Assembly: GCF_020567705.1 (NCBI RefSeq)
Contig: NZ_JAJDJU010000004.1
Coordinates: 1 to 64,000, forward strand
Direction of reading: 5' to 3'
Origin: Acidocella sp. KAb 2-4
Lineage (GTDB): Bacteria > Pseudomonadota > Alphaproteobacteria > Acetobacterales > Acetobacteraceae
DNA: 64,000 nucleotides
Under the pieces are notes generated by a model. The model was not told the DNA's origin. It was given only the letters and a program-made list of their open reading frames with translations, and did not search any database. Position numbers and translations under genes: made by a program. Positions 23,727 to 35,283 of the stretch are shown one piece after another. The first letter of the stretch is position 1. Every line of letters starts with the position of its first letter.

Positions 23727-24323
23727 CTACGCCGCCGCGCTGTGTTCCTCGCGGGCGGCGGACCATACCTCGCGGGCCGCATCCGCGTTCATGGCGGCGA
23801 TGCCGAGGCCGACCAGCAGGTCGGGCCAGGCCGAGCGCCAGAGATAGGCCGTGACTGCCCCGGCAAGGATGATGGCGATGTTGGCCAGCACGTCGTTGCG
23901 GGCGGAGAGGTAGGCGGCCTTGGCGAGGCTGCCGCCATGCGCGCGGTGGCGGGCCAGCATGAGCGCGCAAGCGGCGTTGACGAGCATCGCCCCGGCGGCC
24001 GTGGCAGAGAGCAGCGCAGGCGAGGGCGGCATGGGGTGGAGGAATTTCTGCCAGGCCATCCAGAGCGTGGCGAGGCCAGGCACCAGCAGGATGCCGGCCA
24101 GCGCCATGCCGAGCCGCGCGCGCTGCTTCAGGCTCCAGCCCAGCGCCAGCATGATGAGCAGATTGACCGAGGCGTCCTCCAGGAAGTCGATGCTGTCGGC
24201 GAAGAGCGAGACCGAGCCGATGGCCAGCGCCACGGCGAACTCGACGCCGAAATAGGCGAGGTTGAGCGTGCCGGCCCAGAACACGGCGCGGCGGAAGCTG
24301 GGGTTTGTGATGGTCTCACTCAA
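23727..24323 (-). CDS. CDF-like cation transporter, short form
   Basis: 198 residues, all membrane domain: six hydrophobic segments with the cation-diffusion-facilitator metal-site motifs, SLFADSIDFLEDA in the second helix and SARNDVLANIA in the fifth. The usual cytoplasmic C-terminal domain is absent, as in the ~200-residue CDF-like proteins found beside metal-responsive regulators. The start is placed at TTG 24323, which has GAGAGGA six bases upstream; another TTG lies 7 codons before it. It is divergent from the RcnR-type sensor and so may share its operator. Confidence 0.8.
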   Translation of the reverse strand: MSETITNPSFRRAVFWAGTLNLAYFGVEFAVALAIGSVSLFADSIDFLEDASVNLLIMLALGWSLKQRARLGMALAGILLVPGLATLWMAWQKFLHPMPPSPALLSATAAGAMLVNAACALMLARHRAHGGSLAKAAYLSARNDVLANIAIILAGAVTAYLWRSAWPDLLVGLGIAAMNADAAREVWSAAREEHSAAA

Positions 24324-24365
24324 GCGCGATCCTCTCTGGCGCAATCTCGTTGTGCGTCTTCCATG

Positions 24366-24386
24366 GCATAGGGGGGTAGGCTATAC
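24366..24386 (+). promoter_or_regulatory. RcnR/DmeR-type G-tract operator
   Basis: A G6 tract (24371-24376) flanked by AT-rich arms (CATA before, TAGGCTATAC after) resembles the G-tract sites bound by RcnR/DmeR repressors. It lies between the divergent short CDF gene and the sensor gene, eight bases before the sensor's start codon, where a bound repressor would block transcription. Confidence 0.6.
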
Positions 24387-24393
24387 AAGCCGT

Positions 24394-24672
24394 ATGACCC
24401 ATACCGTCCGTGACAGGCAGCGCCTGCTGGCGCGCGTGCGCCGCATCCGCGGCCAGGTTGAAGCCATTGAGCGCGCGCTGGAGAGCGAGGCCAGTTGCGA
24501 GAAGGTGATGCACCTGCTCGCTGGAATGCGTGGCGCCACGGCCGGGCTGATGGCGCAGATCGTCGAGGACCACGTCCTTACCCATCTCGTGGATGCCGAG
24601 AAGCATCCCGGCGCGCTGAACGAGGACGCGGCAGAGCAGCTGCTCGATGTCGTCCGCACCTATCTGAAGTGA
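24394..24672 (+). CDS. dmeR: RcnR/DmeR-type nickel/cobalt sensor
   Basis: 92 residues of the CsoR/RcnR (DUF156) all-helical repressor family. The metal ligands that define Ni/Co sensors are all present: His3, Cys35, His60 and His64. By family knowledge the metal-free protein represses an efflux gene by binding a G-tract operator; one is visible just upstream. The CDF exporter gene begins 8 bp downstream, the arrangement of rhizobial dmeR-dmeF. Nickel or cobalt as inducer is inferred from the ligand set. Confidence 0.85.
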   Translation: MTHTVRDRQRLLARVRRIRGQVEAIERALESEASCEKVMHLLAGMRGATAGLMAQIVEDHVLTHLVDAEKHPGALNEDAAEQLLDVVRTYLK

Positions 24673-24679
24673 GAACACC

Positions 24680-25660
24680 ATGCACCGCGAACCATCGTCG
24701 ACGCACCACCATGATCACGACCATGACCACGATCATGACCACGGCGGCCATCATCATGGAATTGGCGGCCACAGCCATGCGCCCGCGAATTATGGCCGGG
24801 CTTTCGCCATCGGCCTTGCTCTTAATCTCGCCTATGTGGTGACGGAGGCCTTCTACGGTGTGGCTGGCCACTCTCTCGCCCTGCTTGCCGATGCCGGGCA
24901 CAATCTCGGCGATGTGCTCGGGCTGGCAGGAGGCTGGACGGCGACGCTGCTAAGCCGCCGGTTGCCCTCGGGCAGATACACCTATGGCCTTCGCCGATCT
25001 TCAATCCTCGCGGCTCTGGCCAATGCCGTGCTGCTGCTGGTCGTCACCGGCGGCATCGTTTGGGAGGCCCTCCGGAGGCTGGCAGAGCCGGGGCATCCAG
25101 GCGGCCTTATCATCATGGTGGTGGCGGCGATCGGCATCGTCATCAATGGCGCCACGGCGCTGCTGTTCATGTCCGGACGCAAGGGCGACCTGAACGTCAG
25201 GGGCGCGTTCTTCCACATGGCGTCCGACGCCCTGGTGGCGGCGGGCACGGTGGCCGCCGGCGCGCTGATCGTGTGGACGGGACGGGAGTGGATCGATCCT
25301 GTGGTTAGCCTCGTCATCAGCGCGGTAATTGTCGCGGGCACCTGGTCGCTGCTGCGAGACGCCGTGAATCTGTCGCTGGATGCTATCCCCACGGGGATCG
25401 ACCGCTTCGCGGTAGAGGCATATTTGCGGGCGCTGCCCGGTGTCGAGGCTATACATGACCTCCACATCTGGGGGCTCAGCACAACGGATGTGGCGCTCAC
25501 GGTCCATCTCGTCCACGCCAAAGGGGGCGACACGCAGATGCTCCTGCCACGTATCACCGAGGACATGTGGGAGCGGTTCGCCATCGGCCACTCGACAATT
25601 CAGTTTGAGACCGCGGAGACAGCAGAGACCTGCGAGCTGCGGCCTGACCATGTCATCTGA
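24680..25660 (+). CDS. dmeF: DmeF-like CDF metal exporter with His-rich N-terminus
   Basis: 326 residues. The N-terminal 35 residues are mainly His and Asp (metal-chelating), followed by six membrane helices with CDF motifs (LLADAGHNLGDVLG in helix 2, HMASDALVAAG in helix 5) and a cytoplasmic domain (about 225-326). It exports divalent metal, probably Co/Ni, across the inner membrane by proton antiport. It lies directly behind the dmeR-like gene, and its 3' end overlaps one of two possible starts of the next permease gene. Confidence 0.88.
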   Translation: MHREPSSTHHHDHDHDHDHDHGGHHHGIGGHSHAPANYGRAFAIGLALNLAYVVTEAFYGVAGHSLALLADAGHNLGDVLGLAGGWTATLLSRRLPSGRYTYGLRRSSILAALANAVLLLVVTGGIVWEALRRLAEPGHPGGLIIMVVAAIGIVINGATALLFMSGRKGDLNVRGAFFHMASDALVAAGTVAAGALIVWTGREWIDPVVSLVISAVIVAGTWSLLRDAVNLSLDAIPTGIDRFAVEAYLRALPGVEAIHDLHIWGLSTTDVALTVHLVHAKGGDTQMLLPRITEDMWERFAIGHSTIQFETAETAETCELRPDHVI

Positions 25661-25700
25661 ATCTGGCGGCGGCCAGGGCTTGCCGGGTTGGGGCGGTGCC

Positions 25701-26759
25701 ATGTCCCGCACTGGCATCTTGCTCGCCCTTCTCTCGGCCGTACTGTTCGGCGCCAGCACCCCGTTCGCCAAGCTCCTGCTCGGGGCGGTGAGCCCCTGGA
25801 TGATGGCCGGGCTGCTCTATTTGGGGGCTGGTCTTGGCCTCGCGTCCATCCACGCATCCCGCACGATGCTGCGTCGTCCGGCAACAGAGGCGCCGCTGCG
25901 GCGCGCGGACCTGCCCTGGCTCGGGCTGGTGATCCTCTCCGGCGGCCTTGCCGGCCCGCTCCTACTCATGTTCGGTCTGTCCCACACCGGTGCGGCCAGC
26001 GCCTCGCTGCTGCTGAACCTGGAGGGATTAGCCACCATGGGCATCGCCTGGGTCGCCTTCCGGGAGAACGTGGACCGGCGCCTACTGCTCGGTGCATTCG
26101 CGATCCTTGCTGGCGCGGGGCTGCTGTCCTGGCAGGGGCGGGCGAGCCTGGATTTCGGCGCCGCCCTGATCGCCGGCGCCTGTATCTGCTGGGGGATCGA
26201 CAACAACCTCACCCGCAAACTCTCCTCAGCCGACCCGGTGCAGATCGCGATGCTGAAAGGGCTGGTCGCCGGGGCGATGAACGTGGCGCTGGCGCTTGCC
26301 GCGGGCGGGCATTTTCCCGCGCCGGGGCTGCTCGTGGCGGCCGGTCTGGTTGGCTTCCTTGGTTACGGGGTAAGCCTGGTGCTGTTCGTGCTGGCGCTCC
26401 GCCACCTCGGCACGGCCCGCACCGGCGCGTATTTCTCCCTCGCCCCCTTCGTAGGCGCCATGATCGCGGTTGCGTTCCTTGGCGAGCCATTATCCGCCAG
26501 GCTGCTGGTCTCGGGGGCGCTCATGGGCCTCGGCCTCTGGCTGCATCTGGCGGAACGGCACGAGCACGAGCATGAGCATGAGGAACTGGAGCACGAGCAC
26601 CGCCACAGCCACGACGAACACCACCAGCACGAGCACAGCGCGGACGCGCCGCCGGGCGAACCGCACTCACACCGCCACCGGCACGCGCGTCTGGTGCACA
26701 AGCACGCGCATTACCCAGACCTGCACCACCGGCATACGCACAAACGCACGCCCCGATAG
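25701..26759 (+). CDS. DMT (EamA) permease with histidine-rich C-terminal tail
   Basis: 352 residues. Ten hydrophobic helices in two EamA repeats (about 1-275), then a ~70-residue cytoplasmic tail that is largely His and Glu (ERHEHEHEHEELEHEHRH and more). Such a tail is unusual for DMT carriers and, with the upstream dmeRF-like genes, implies metal handling. ATG 25701 gives a clean signal-like first helix; an in-frame ATG at 25650 would overlap the CDF gene by 11 bp. Likely co-transcribed with the sensor and exporter. Confidence 0.8.
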   Translation: MSRTGILLALLSAVLFGASTPFAKLLLGAVSPWMMAGLLYLGAGLGLASIHASRTMLRRPATEAPLRRADLPWLGLVILSGGLAGPLLLMFGLSHTGAASASLLLNLEGLATMGIAWVAFRENVDRRLLLGAFAILAGAGLLSWQGRASLDFGAALIAGACICWGIDNNLTRKLSSADPVQIAMLKGLVAGAMNVALALAAGGHFPAPGLLVAAGLVGFLGYGVSLVLFVLALRHLGTARTGAYFSLAPFVGAMIAVAFLGEPLSARLLVSGALMGLGLWLHLAERHEHEHEHEELEHEHRHSHDEHHQHEHSADAPPGEPHSHRHRHARLVHKHAHYPDLHHRHTHKRTPR

Positions 26760-26816
26760 GTCCCCCTTTCGTCAACGCGCGGTCAGATCAAGCCTCCGGA
26801 TGCCTCCGCCAGCCCA

Positions 26817-29800
26817 TTACCGCCCAGCGCTTACTTTTGTGAGCAGGGCGAGCACCACGGGCAAGGCGAGCAGCACAAGCGGAAACTGCACCAGCAGACC
26901 GGCGATGATCGCCACGGCCAGCGGCTGCTGCATCCCCGCCCCCTGGCCGAGATCGAGCGCCAGCGGCAGCAGGGTGAGGATGGCGGCCAGCGTGGTCATG
27001 GCGATGGGGCGCAGACGGTTGGTGGAGGCCGCGACCAGGGCTTCGCGTAAGGGTAAGCTCTCATGCAGATGCACGAATTCGGAGACATAAAAGATCGCCA
27101 TCTCGGTCGCGATGCCGACAATCATCACCATGCCCATGAGCGCCGTGATGTTCAGTTCGATGCCGGTGACATAAAGCCCCGTGAACACCGCCGTGGTCGA
27201 GAGCAGCGATGTGCCCATGATCGCCAACACCCAGCTGAACCGCTCATAGAGGAACAGCAGCAGCAAAAACTCCGCCGCGAGCGCCGCGATGAACACACGC
27301 GCCAGCCCCGCGAAAGCCTGCTGCTGCTGCGCATACACACCGCCAAGCGTGTAGGTTACGCCCGGCCCCAGCACGCCGGGTTTGCCCAGCGCCGTCTTCA
27401 CGTCGGCAATGCCGGCGCTCAAACCGCGCCCGTTCAGACGCGCGGTCACATTCACGACCTGCTGCAGGTTTTCGCGGGTGATCTCCGGCTGCCCCTGCTC
27501 GACCGTGAAGCTGGCGATCTGCCCGAGCGGCACCAGCGCGCCGGAGGGCGTGGCGATCGGCAGCGCGCCCAAATCGTCAGTGTTGGTGACCATCCCTGGG
27601 CTGAGGCGCACGCGGATGGCGCGCGCGGGAACCACGCCCTGCGTCTCCCCCACGATGCTGCCCGCCATCGCCGTTTGCACCTGCGCCGCCACGGCAGCCG
27701 GGTCCAACCCCTTCATTGCGGCGCGCGCCGGGTCCACATTGATGTCAATGGCATCCCCCGCCGGGGTGATGCCGTTGATCACCGAATTCACCCCCTTGAT
27801 GCCGGAGATGGCATCCGCCACGCGCTGGGCGGTGTTGGCGAGTTCGGCGGGGTCGGCGCCGGCGAGCTTGATCTCGATCGGCTGCGGCACGCCGGTCAGG
27901 TCACCCAGCTCGTCGCCGATGAGCTGATGGATATCGGTATCCACCCCCGGCACCTTGAGCGCCACCTCATTGCCGATCCGGTCCATTACCGTGCCGATGG
28001 CGGCGCGCTGGTTGAGGGGTTTCAGCCGCACGACGATATCGCCGGTATTTGGCTCGGCCATGTCGCCGCCGAAACCGGCGCCGATGCGGGTGGAGAAACT
28101 CGCCACCGCCGGATCGGCGCGCAAAATTTCCTCCACCTGGCCGATCTCGCGCGCGGTCTCGGTCAGCGAGGTACCGGGCTCGGTCTGATAATCCAGCACG
28201 AAGCCGCCCTCATCGATATGGGGCATGAAGCCGGTGGCCACGCGCGTGAGCGAAAAGCCGCCAAGCAGCAGCAACACCACACCCGCCACGGCCAGCCAGA
28301 GCGGGCGCCGAAACAAATTGCGCAGCAGGTGGTGATGCATCGTGACGAGTTTGCTCGCATGCGCGGCCTCGGGATCGTGGAAGGCGGAGAAATCCACCAG
28401 CGTCTCGGCCAACAGCGGCACGGCGAAGGCGGTGAGCGCCCAGGAGGCCGCCAGCGTCGCCGCCATGGTGATGGACAGCGCCTTGAAGAACGTGCCGGTG
28501 ACGCCGGAGAGAAAACCAAGCGGCGCGAACACGACGAGCGTGGCCGCGGATGAGAAGGTGAGCGGGCGTAAAAACTCGGCGCCCGCGCGCAGCACCCAGC
28601 TGCGCGCCGGTCCGGTCTCAGCGGCGCTGCGCCGGGCGATATGCTCGATCATCACGATCACATCGTCGATCACCAGCCCGACCGAGGCCGCCAACCCGCC
28701 CAATGTCATGATATTGAAGCTCATGCCGAGCAGGAACAGCACCAGCACCGCAACGGCGAGGGAGGCGGGTACGATCAGCATGGCCAGCAGCGTGACCCTG
28801 AAACTGCGCAGGAAAGCCAGCAGCACCAGCGCCGCCAGGATCACGCCGATCACGATGGCATCGCGCACAGAACTCGCGGCGGCCAGCACCAGCGTGCTCT
28901 GGTCATACCATGTGCTCAATGTCACACCGGGCGGCAGATCCGGCCGATAGGCTTGCAGCGCCGCCGCCGCGCGGTGGGCGATGGACACCATGTTACTGCC
29001 CGGTTGCTGAAAGAGCATCAGCGTCACCGCCTGCTTGCCATCGGCGGAGACGGAGAAAAGCCGCGGCTCGGCACCCAGGCTCACCTGCGCCACATCGCCC
29101 ACGCGCACCACGCCCTTCGGGCCGCCGCGCACGACGACGTTCTTCACGTCGCTGACCCCGGTGAGCGGATTGCTCGCCATCAGCAGGTAGAGCAGGTTGT
29201 GGTCCTGCAACTGCCCCACCGATTGCAGCGTATCGGCCTGGGTGATCGCTTTAGAAAGCTCATCGAGCGTGACGTGGTAAGCCGCCAGCCGTGCCGGGTC
29301 GGCGCGCACCTCGATCTCACCGGTGCCGCCGCCCTGCACCTGCACGCGCGCAACCCCCGCAACCGCGGAGAGCTGCGGCACTAGACGAAGCTTGGCAATG
29401 TCCTGCAAGGTCACCGGCGGCACATCGGACGAGGTGAGCGCGAAGGCCATGAACGGAAACACCGTGGGGTCCATGCGCAGCACGGTGTAGGAGATGCTGG
29501 CTGGCAAAACGGGGAGAAGCTGCGCCACGGCGGCATTCACGCCCAGCGTGGCGGCCGTCATGTTCGAGCCCCAGGCGAAGTTGATGATGATCTGCGCCGA
29601 GCCGCGCGACGTTGTGGAGGTAACGTCAACCACCCCCGGCACCGCCCGCGCCACCTGTTCGATCGGCTGGGTCACCTGCTGCACCATCTGCGCGGCGGGC
29701 TGGCTGCCCGTGTCCACGGTGATGCGCACGCGCGGGAAATTGGCCTCGGGGTAAAGCCCGATGGGCAGCAGTACGGCGGCGGCGATGCCGCCAAGCGCCA

Positions 29801-29858
29801 GAGCGGCCGCCAGCATCAGCACGAAGCGCCGGTGTTTCTCCAGCCAGGCAAGGAACAT
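26817..29858 (-). CDS. RND efflux permease subunit
   Basis: 1013 residues, the normal size for the inner-membrane pump of a tripartite RND system. It has two sets of six membrane helices with large periplasmic loops after helices 1 and 7. Helix 4 carries the proton-relay aspartates in GLVIDDVIVMIEHI. The start of each half (for example LPIGLYPEANFP) fits the AcrB/CzcA superfamily. Substrate class cannot be told by eye. It is the last gene of a tolC-like/hlyD-like/RND operon and overlaps the adaptor gene by 1 bp. Confidence 0.92.
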   Translation of the reverse strand: MFLAWLEKHRRFVLMLAAALALGGIAAAVLLPIGLYPEANFPRVRITVDTGSQPAAQMVQQVTQPIEQVARAVPGVVDVTSTTSRGSAQIIINFAWGSNMTAATLGVNAAVAQLLPVLPASISYTVLRMDPTVFPFMAFALTSSDVPPVTLQDIAKLRLVPQLSAVAGVARVQVQGGGTGEIEVRADPARLAAYHVTLDELSKAITQADTLQSVGQLQDHNLLYLLMASNPLTGVSDVKNVVVRGGPKGVVRVGDVAQVSLGAEPRLFSVSADGKQAVTLMLFQQPGSNMVSIAHRAAAALQAYRPDLPPGVTLSTWYDQSTLVLAAASSVRDAIVIGVILAALVLLAFLRSFRVTLLAMLIVPASLAVAVLVLFLLGMSFNIMTLGGLAASVGLVIDDVIVMIEHIARRSAAETGPARSWVLRAGAEFLRPLTFSSAATLVVFAPLGFLSGVTGTFFKALSITMAATLAASWALTAFAVPLLAETLVDFSAFHDPEAAHASKLVTMHHHLLRNLFRRPLWLAVAGVVLLLLGGFSLTRVATGFMPHIDEGGFVLDYQTEPGTSLTETAREIGQVEEILRADPAVASFSTRIGAGFGGDMAEPNTGDIVVRLKPLNQRAAIGTVMDRIGNEVALKVPGVDTDIHQLIGDELGDLTGVPQPIEIKLAGADPAELANTAQRVADAISGIKGVNSVINGITPAGDAIDINVDPARAAMKGLDPAAVAAQVQTAMAGSIVGETQGVVPARAIRVRLSPGMVTNTDDLGALPIATPSGALVPLGQIASFTVEQGQPEITRENLQQVVNVTARLNGRGLSAGIADVKTALGKPGVLGPGVTYTLGGVYAQQQQAFAGLARVFIAALAAEFLLLLFLYERFSWVLAIMGTSLLSTTAVFTGLYVTGIELNITALMGMVMIVGIATEMAIFYVSEFVHLHESLPLREALVAASTNRLRPIAMTTLAAILTLLPLALDLGQGAGMQQPLAVAIIAGLLVQFPLVLLALPVVLALLTKVSAGR

Positions 29859-30898
29859 TAGTTCTGCCCCGCTTCGCGCACCGCCATCCCATCCGAGAGC
29901 TCATAGGCGCCGCTGGTGATGAGCGGCAGAGCCGGGTTAAGCGTGGGGGCCAGCACCGTCTGGGCGCCAGACTGGCCCAGGATCTGCACATTGGCGCGGT
30001 GCGCCAGATGATCGGCGCCCACCTGGAACACGTAGTTCCCGTCCTGGTCGTTTTGTACGGCATCGCGCGGCACGGCGTAGCCGGTTAGGTTACCGGCCGG
30101 CAGCGCCGCCCGCACCGGCTCGCCGATGGCCGCCTTGCCGTCCAGGGCCAGGGTGATGTCGATCAGCCCGGTCTGCGGGTCGAGCATATCCGCCCGGGCG
30201 CTCACCACACCCGTCACAGTGGCGCCGCTATCGAGCAGCGTGAGCGTGGCCGCCGCCCCGGGTGCGATGCCAGCCGCCTGCCCCTCCGGCACGCCCAGCT
30301 GCGCGGCGAGGTGCGCGGCATCGGCAAGGCGGAACAGCGAGGCGCCAACCGGCTGCGCGCTGCCCTGCGCCACCAGCACGGCGGTGATCACCCCGGCCAT
30401 GGGCGCGGTCACGTCACGCGCCGCGCCAGTGCCCGACTGGCGCAGCGCCGCGAGCTGGGCCTGGGCATCACGCAGCGCCTGATCCGCGGCGGCGAGGTCG
30501 GCGGTGGTGGCGAGATGCGAGACGAGCAGCGCGGCAATATGCGTCCGCGCCGCCTGGGCCGCGCTCACCGCGTCTTCAGCCTTGCGCAGCTCCGCCACCG
30601 ATTGTGCGTCCGGCGCGATATGCGCCAGCAGCTGCCCGGCATCCACGCGCTCCCCCGGGACGACCAGCAGCCGCTCCACGAGGCCAGCAGCGGGCAGGAC
30701 GACCTCCCGCTCCGCCGGTCCGCCCACCACGCTGCCATAGGCCTCAACCAGATTCGGCACCGTCGTGCGGGTCAGCGTCATTGTCTGCACCGCGACGCTC
30801 GGGGTGGCGGCGGATTGCGGGGCGGGACCGCCGCGCAGCAGCAGAAACAGGATGAGCGCCGCGAGCCCGATGGCGGCGGCGAGCAAAAGGCGTTTCAT
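29858..30898 (-). CDS. RND periplasmic adaptor (membrane fusion protein)
   Basis: 346 residues: an N-terminal membrane anchor (RLLLAAAIGLAALILFLLL), a biotinyl-lipoyl-like hairpin region (VERLLVVPGERVDAGQLLAHI), a helical hairpin (about 105-155) and beta-barrel domains. It links the inner-membrane RND pump to the outer-membrane channel. The start overlaps the stop of the upstream channel gene by 4 bp, and the end overlaps the pump start. Confidence 0.9.
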   Translation of the reverse strand: MKRLLLAAAIGLAALILFLLLRGGPAPQSAATPSVAVQTMTLTRTTVPNLVEAYGSVVGGPAEREVVLPAAGLVERLLVVPGERVDAGQLLAHIAPDAQSVAELRKAEDAVSAAQAARTHIAALLVSHLATTADLAAADQALRDAQAQLAALRQSGTGAARDVTAPMAGVITAVLVAQGSAQPVGASLFRLADAAHLAAQLGVPEGQAAGIAPGAAATLTLLDSGATVTGVVSARADMLDPQTGLIDITLALDGKAAIGEPVRAALPAGNLTGYAVPRDAVQNDQDGNYVFQVGADHLAHRANVQILGQSGAQTVLAPTLNPALPLITSGAYELSDGMAVREAGQN

Positions 30899-32202
30899 CG
30901 GGTTGGCTCCTGGGGGCTGATCGGCGGCAGGCCAAGGCCGAGCAGGGTGGCGAGAGAGAGTTCGGCGGTCTGCACTTGCGCGCGCAGGGAGATGGCCGTG
31001 CGCGTGCGCTCCCCGGCGGCGGTGATCAGATCGGTCTCGGTCCGCGCATTCAGCGCTCCGGCGGCAAAAGCGCGGCGCGCGTCGGCAGCGGCGGATTGCG
31101 CCTGCGCCGCCGCCGCGTCAGCCGCCTCGGCCTGGCCGCGCAACAAGGTGATCTCCTGCACCAGCGCCTCGGCGCCCGCCGCGGCGCTGTCCAGGCTAGC
31201 GGCATATTGGGCGCGCAGGGCGCCGCGCGTCGCCTCGGCGGCGGCGATGGCGGGGCGGTTGCGGTTGAACAATGGCAAGGTGAGCGTGACCTGCGGCCCG
31301 GCGCTCACCACGCCCGAGGTATCCCGCCCGCCCGAGGCGCCCAGGCTGACCGGCAGAAACTGGCTCCAGATGGCGGCGCGCAGCTTCTCATCAGCCTGGG
31401 TGTAGCCGTAGCGCAGGGCGATCAGGTCCGGGCGGCGCTCCGGCAGGGTGGCGATGGCGCGTTGCGCGACATCCACGGGCACAGGCGAGAGCCGCGGCGG
31501 CACCAGATTCACCTCCACGCCGGGCGCAAGGCCGAGCAGCGCGTCCAGCTGGTCAAGATCCCGGGCATAGCCCTGGCTGGCGGCATCCAGCGCGCTCTGC
31601 ACCACGGCCAGCGCGGCGGCGCTGGTGGATGTCTCGGCCAGGGTGAGGTTGCCCGCCGCCATCTGCGCCTGCGTCGCGCGATCGAGCCCGGAGAGCGCCG
31701 CCTCGTCGTCCCGCAGGCTGGCCAGGGTGGCGCGGTCGCTCGTCAGCGCCACGCAGAGCTGCTCGGCCTGCGCCGCCACTTGCCATTCCTGCCACAAAAT
31801 CCCCGCATCCACCTGGGCCAGCCCGGCCCTGGCGGCGGCCTTTTCCGGCACATACGTGATCAGCGCCGAGATGTCCTGCACCAGGCTGCCGGAGATGGCC
31901 GACATCGTCGCCGGGCCGCTCAACAGAGCGGCGAACCCGCCGCTGATGGACGGGTCGGGCGGCGTGCCCGCGGCCAGCAATTGCGCCTCGGCGATGCCGC
32001 GCTGCGCCCGAGCCGCCACCAGATCAGGGTCGCGCTGCACGGCCAGGGCCGCGACCTCGGTGAGGCCGAGGGGCGTGGATGACGAGAGCGACGGCGCCAA
32101 AGACGGGGTGGAGGGCAAAGGGGCGGGGTGATAAGCGGCGCATCCGGCGAGTGCCGTGCAGACCGCCAACACCGAGAGGCCGCGCGCGGAGATTAAACGC
32201 AT
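30895..32202 (-). CDS. TolC-family outer-membrane efflux lipoprotein
   Basis: About 435 residues. The start at ATG 32202 gives a lipoprotein signal (VLAVCTALAGCAAY) with the lipobox cysteine around residue 20. Two long helical repeats and short beta strands (for example QVTLTLPLFNRNRPAI) are typical of the OEP family. First gene of the efflux operon, divergent from recQ. Confidence 0.88.
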   Translation of the reverse strand: MRLISARGLSVLAVCTALAGCAAYHPAPLPSTPSLAPSLSSSTPLGLTEVAALAVQRDPDLVAARAQRGIAEAQLLAAGTPPDPSISGGFAALLSGPATMSAISGSLVQDISALITYVPEKAAARAGLAQVDAGILWQEWQVAAQAEQLCVALTSDRATLASLRDDEAALSGLDRATQAQMAAGNLTLAETSTSAAALAVVQSALDAASQGYARDLDQLDALLGLAPGVEVNLVPPRLSPVPVDVAQRAIATLPERRPDLIALRYGYTQADEKLRAAIWSQFLPVSLGASGGRDTSGVVSAGPQVTLTLPLFNRNRPAIAAAEATRGALRAQYAASLDSAAAGAEALVQEITLLRGQAEAADAAAAQAQSAAADARRAFAAGALNARTETDLITAAGERTRTAISLRAQVQTAELSLATLLGLGLPPISPQEPTR

Positions 32203-32291
32203 GGCCGAAGGCCTAGCGGCTGACCTCGCCGCTGTCAAAATCACCCGCCCCCGGCCATTGCGCAACCCGCCCCGCGACTTATACGAGGGGC

Positions 32292-34133
<1,842 letters not shown>

Positions 34134-34140
34134 GCGCCGC

Positions 34141-34959
34141 TTAGTGGCGCATGAGCACGGGCAGGTCGGCATGGGCGAGCATGTAGCGGGTCACGCCGCC
34201 AAACAGCAGGCTGCGCCAGGCTTGGTGGACAAACGCGCCCATCACCAGCAAATCGGCATTCACCTCATGCGCCTTGGCCAGCAGCTGGGCGCCGAACACC
34301 GCCGTCCCCACCGGCAGCTCATGCCCGCTCACCTCCACCCCATGCTCAAGCAGCACATCGGGGATTCGCGGCGCCGCCGCGCCCGCCCGCCGGCCCATGA
34401 GCACATGCACCGCCGCCACTTTCGGGACGCAGTGCAGCGCCTCCATCACCGCGTGCAGCGTGAATTTGTCATCGCGCCACGCCACCGCGACGGTCTTGCC
34501 GAAATCCGTCCGCGCGCCGGGCGGCACCATCAGCACCGGGCGCTCCGAACTGAACAGCGCGGCATGCAGCGCGTCATGCTCGCCGTGACTGCCCTGCGCC
34601 GGCGGCTGGGCGACGACGATATAATCCGCGCGCGCGCCCCAACGTTTGACCAGCGCCTCGGCCGCCCCCTCCTCGTTGATCCAGCGTGGCGCGCCATCGC
34701 CGCTGGGCTGCCCGGCGGCCCAGGCCGCGAACACCCCGTGCAGCGCCGTGGCCCGCTGGTTTTCCTGTTCGCGGATGCGCTGCTCCTGCTCCGCGGTCAA
34801 AATCTCCTCGGTAACCAGGATCGTCGATAGCGGCGGCTGGCGCATCACCAGCGCCTCGATTCTGGCGCCGCCCGCGAGCGCAGCCAGCCGCGCCGCCGCC
34901 GCCAGCACCACCGGCGCGGTCTCCACCCTCGTCAAAACCGCCAACACGACATTGGACAT
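34141..34959 (-). CDS. Universal stress protein family, tandem UspA domains
   Basis: 272 residues with two UspA-like Rossmann domains; the second ends with the ATP-binding-type signature DLLVMGAFVHQAW then LFGGVTRYML, close to the GxxxG-S/T pattern of nucleotide-binding Usp proteins. Cytoplasmic stress-survival function by family. It is convergent with recQ with only 7 bp between the stops, so the two may share termination. Confidence 0.85.
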   Translation of the reverse strand: MSNVVLAVLTRVETAPVVLAAAARLAALAGGARIEALVMRQPPLSTILVTEEILTAEQEQRIREQENQRATALHGVFAAWAAGQPSGDGAPRWINEEGAAEALVKRWGARADYIVVAQPPAQGSHGEHDALHAALFSSERPVLMVPPGARTDFGKTVAVAWRDDKFTLHAVMEALHCVPKVAAVHVLMGRRAGAAAPRIPDVLLEHGVEVSGHELPVGTAVFGAQLLAKAHEVNADLLVMGAFVHQAWRSLLFGGVTRYMLAHADLPVLMRH

Positions 34960-35283
34960 GGCCCGCCTCCCGCTCCGGCATCCGCGCGGAGATATAGACC
35001 CCTACACCGGCCAGCGCGACACTACCCTTGCCGCCCCAATTTTGCCCGAAACTCAGCCTATATCTTTGGCTGTATGGTCATTTGAATGACGCAATCTGGC
35101 CTGCAGGCCCAGATCGGCCGCGCCAAATACGCCGCAAAAGCAATAAACTATAAACAAAATAAACTTAGTGTAAGCAAGTGTTCACGACCCGCTTCGTGGA
35201 CATTCATCCCACGTTACGATATGAGTGTTATATCTGTCCCCGGAAATCGAGGGGTAATGCACTGACTTCCGGAGTGCCGGTCT
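34960..35283. other. AT-rich intergenic region upstream of the GT25 gene
   Basis: 324 bp without a gene. The stretch around 35130-35180 is markedly AT-rich relative to its surroundings (repeated AAACTATAAAC/AAATAAAC-type words), consistent with a promoter or silencing region. No hairpin terminator is evident. Confidence 0.5.

Noticed and set aside
27063-28553. A 496-codon plus-strand frame opposite the RND pump
   Set aside because: Antisense shadow with His/Arg/Gln-rich sequence and no recognisable domain.
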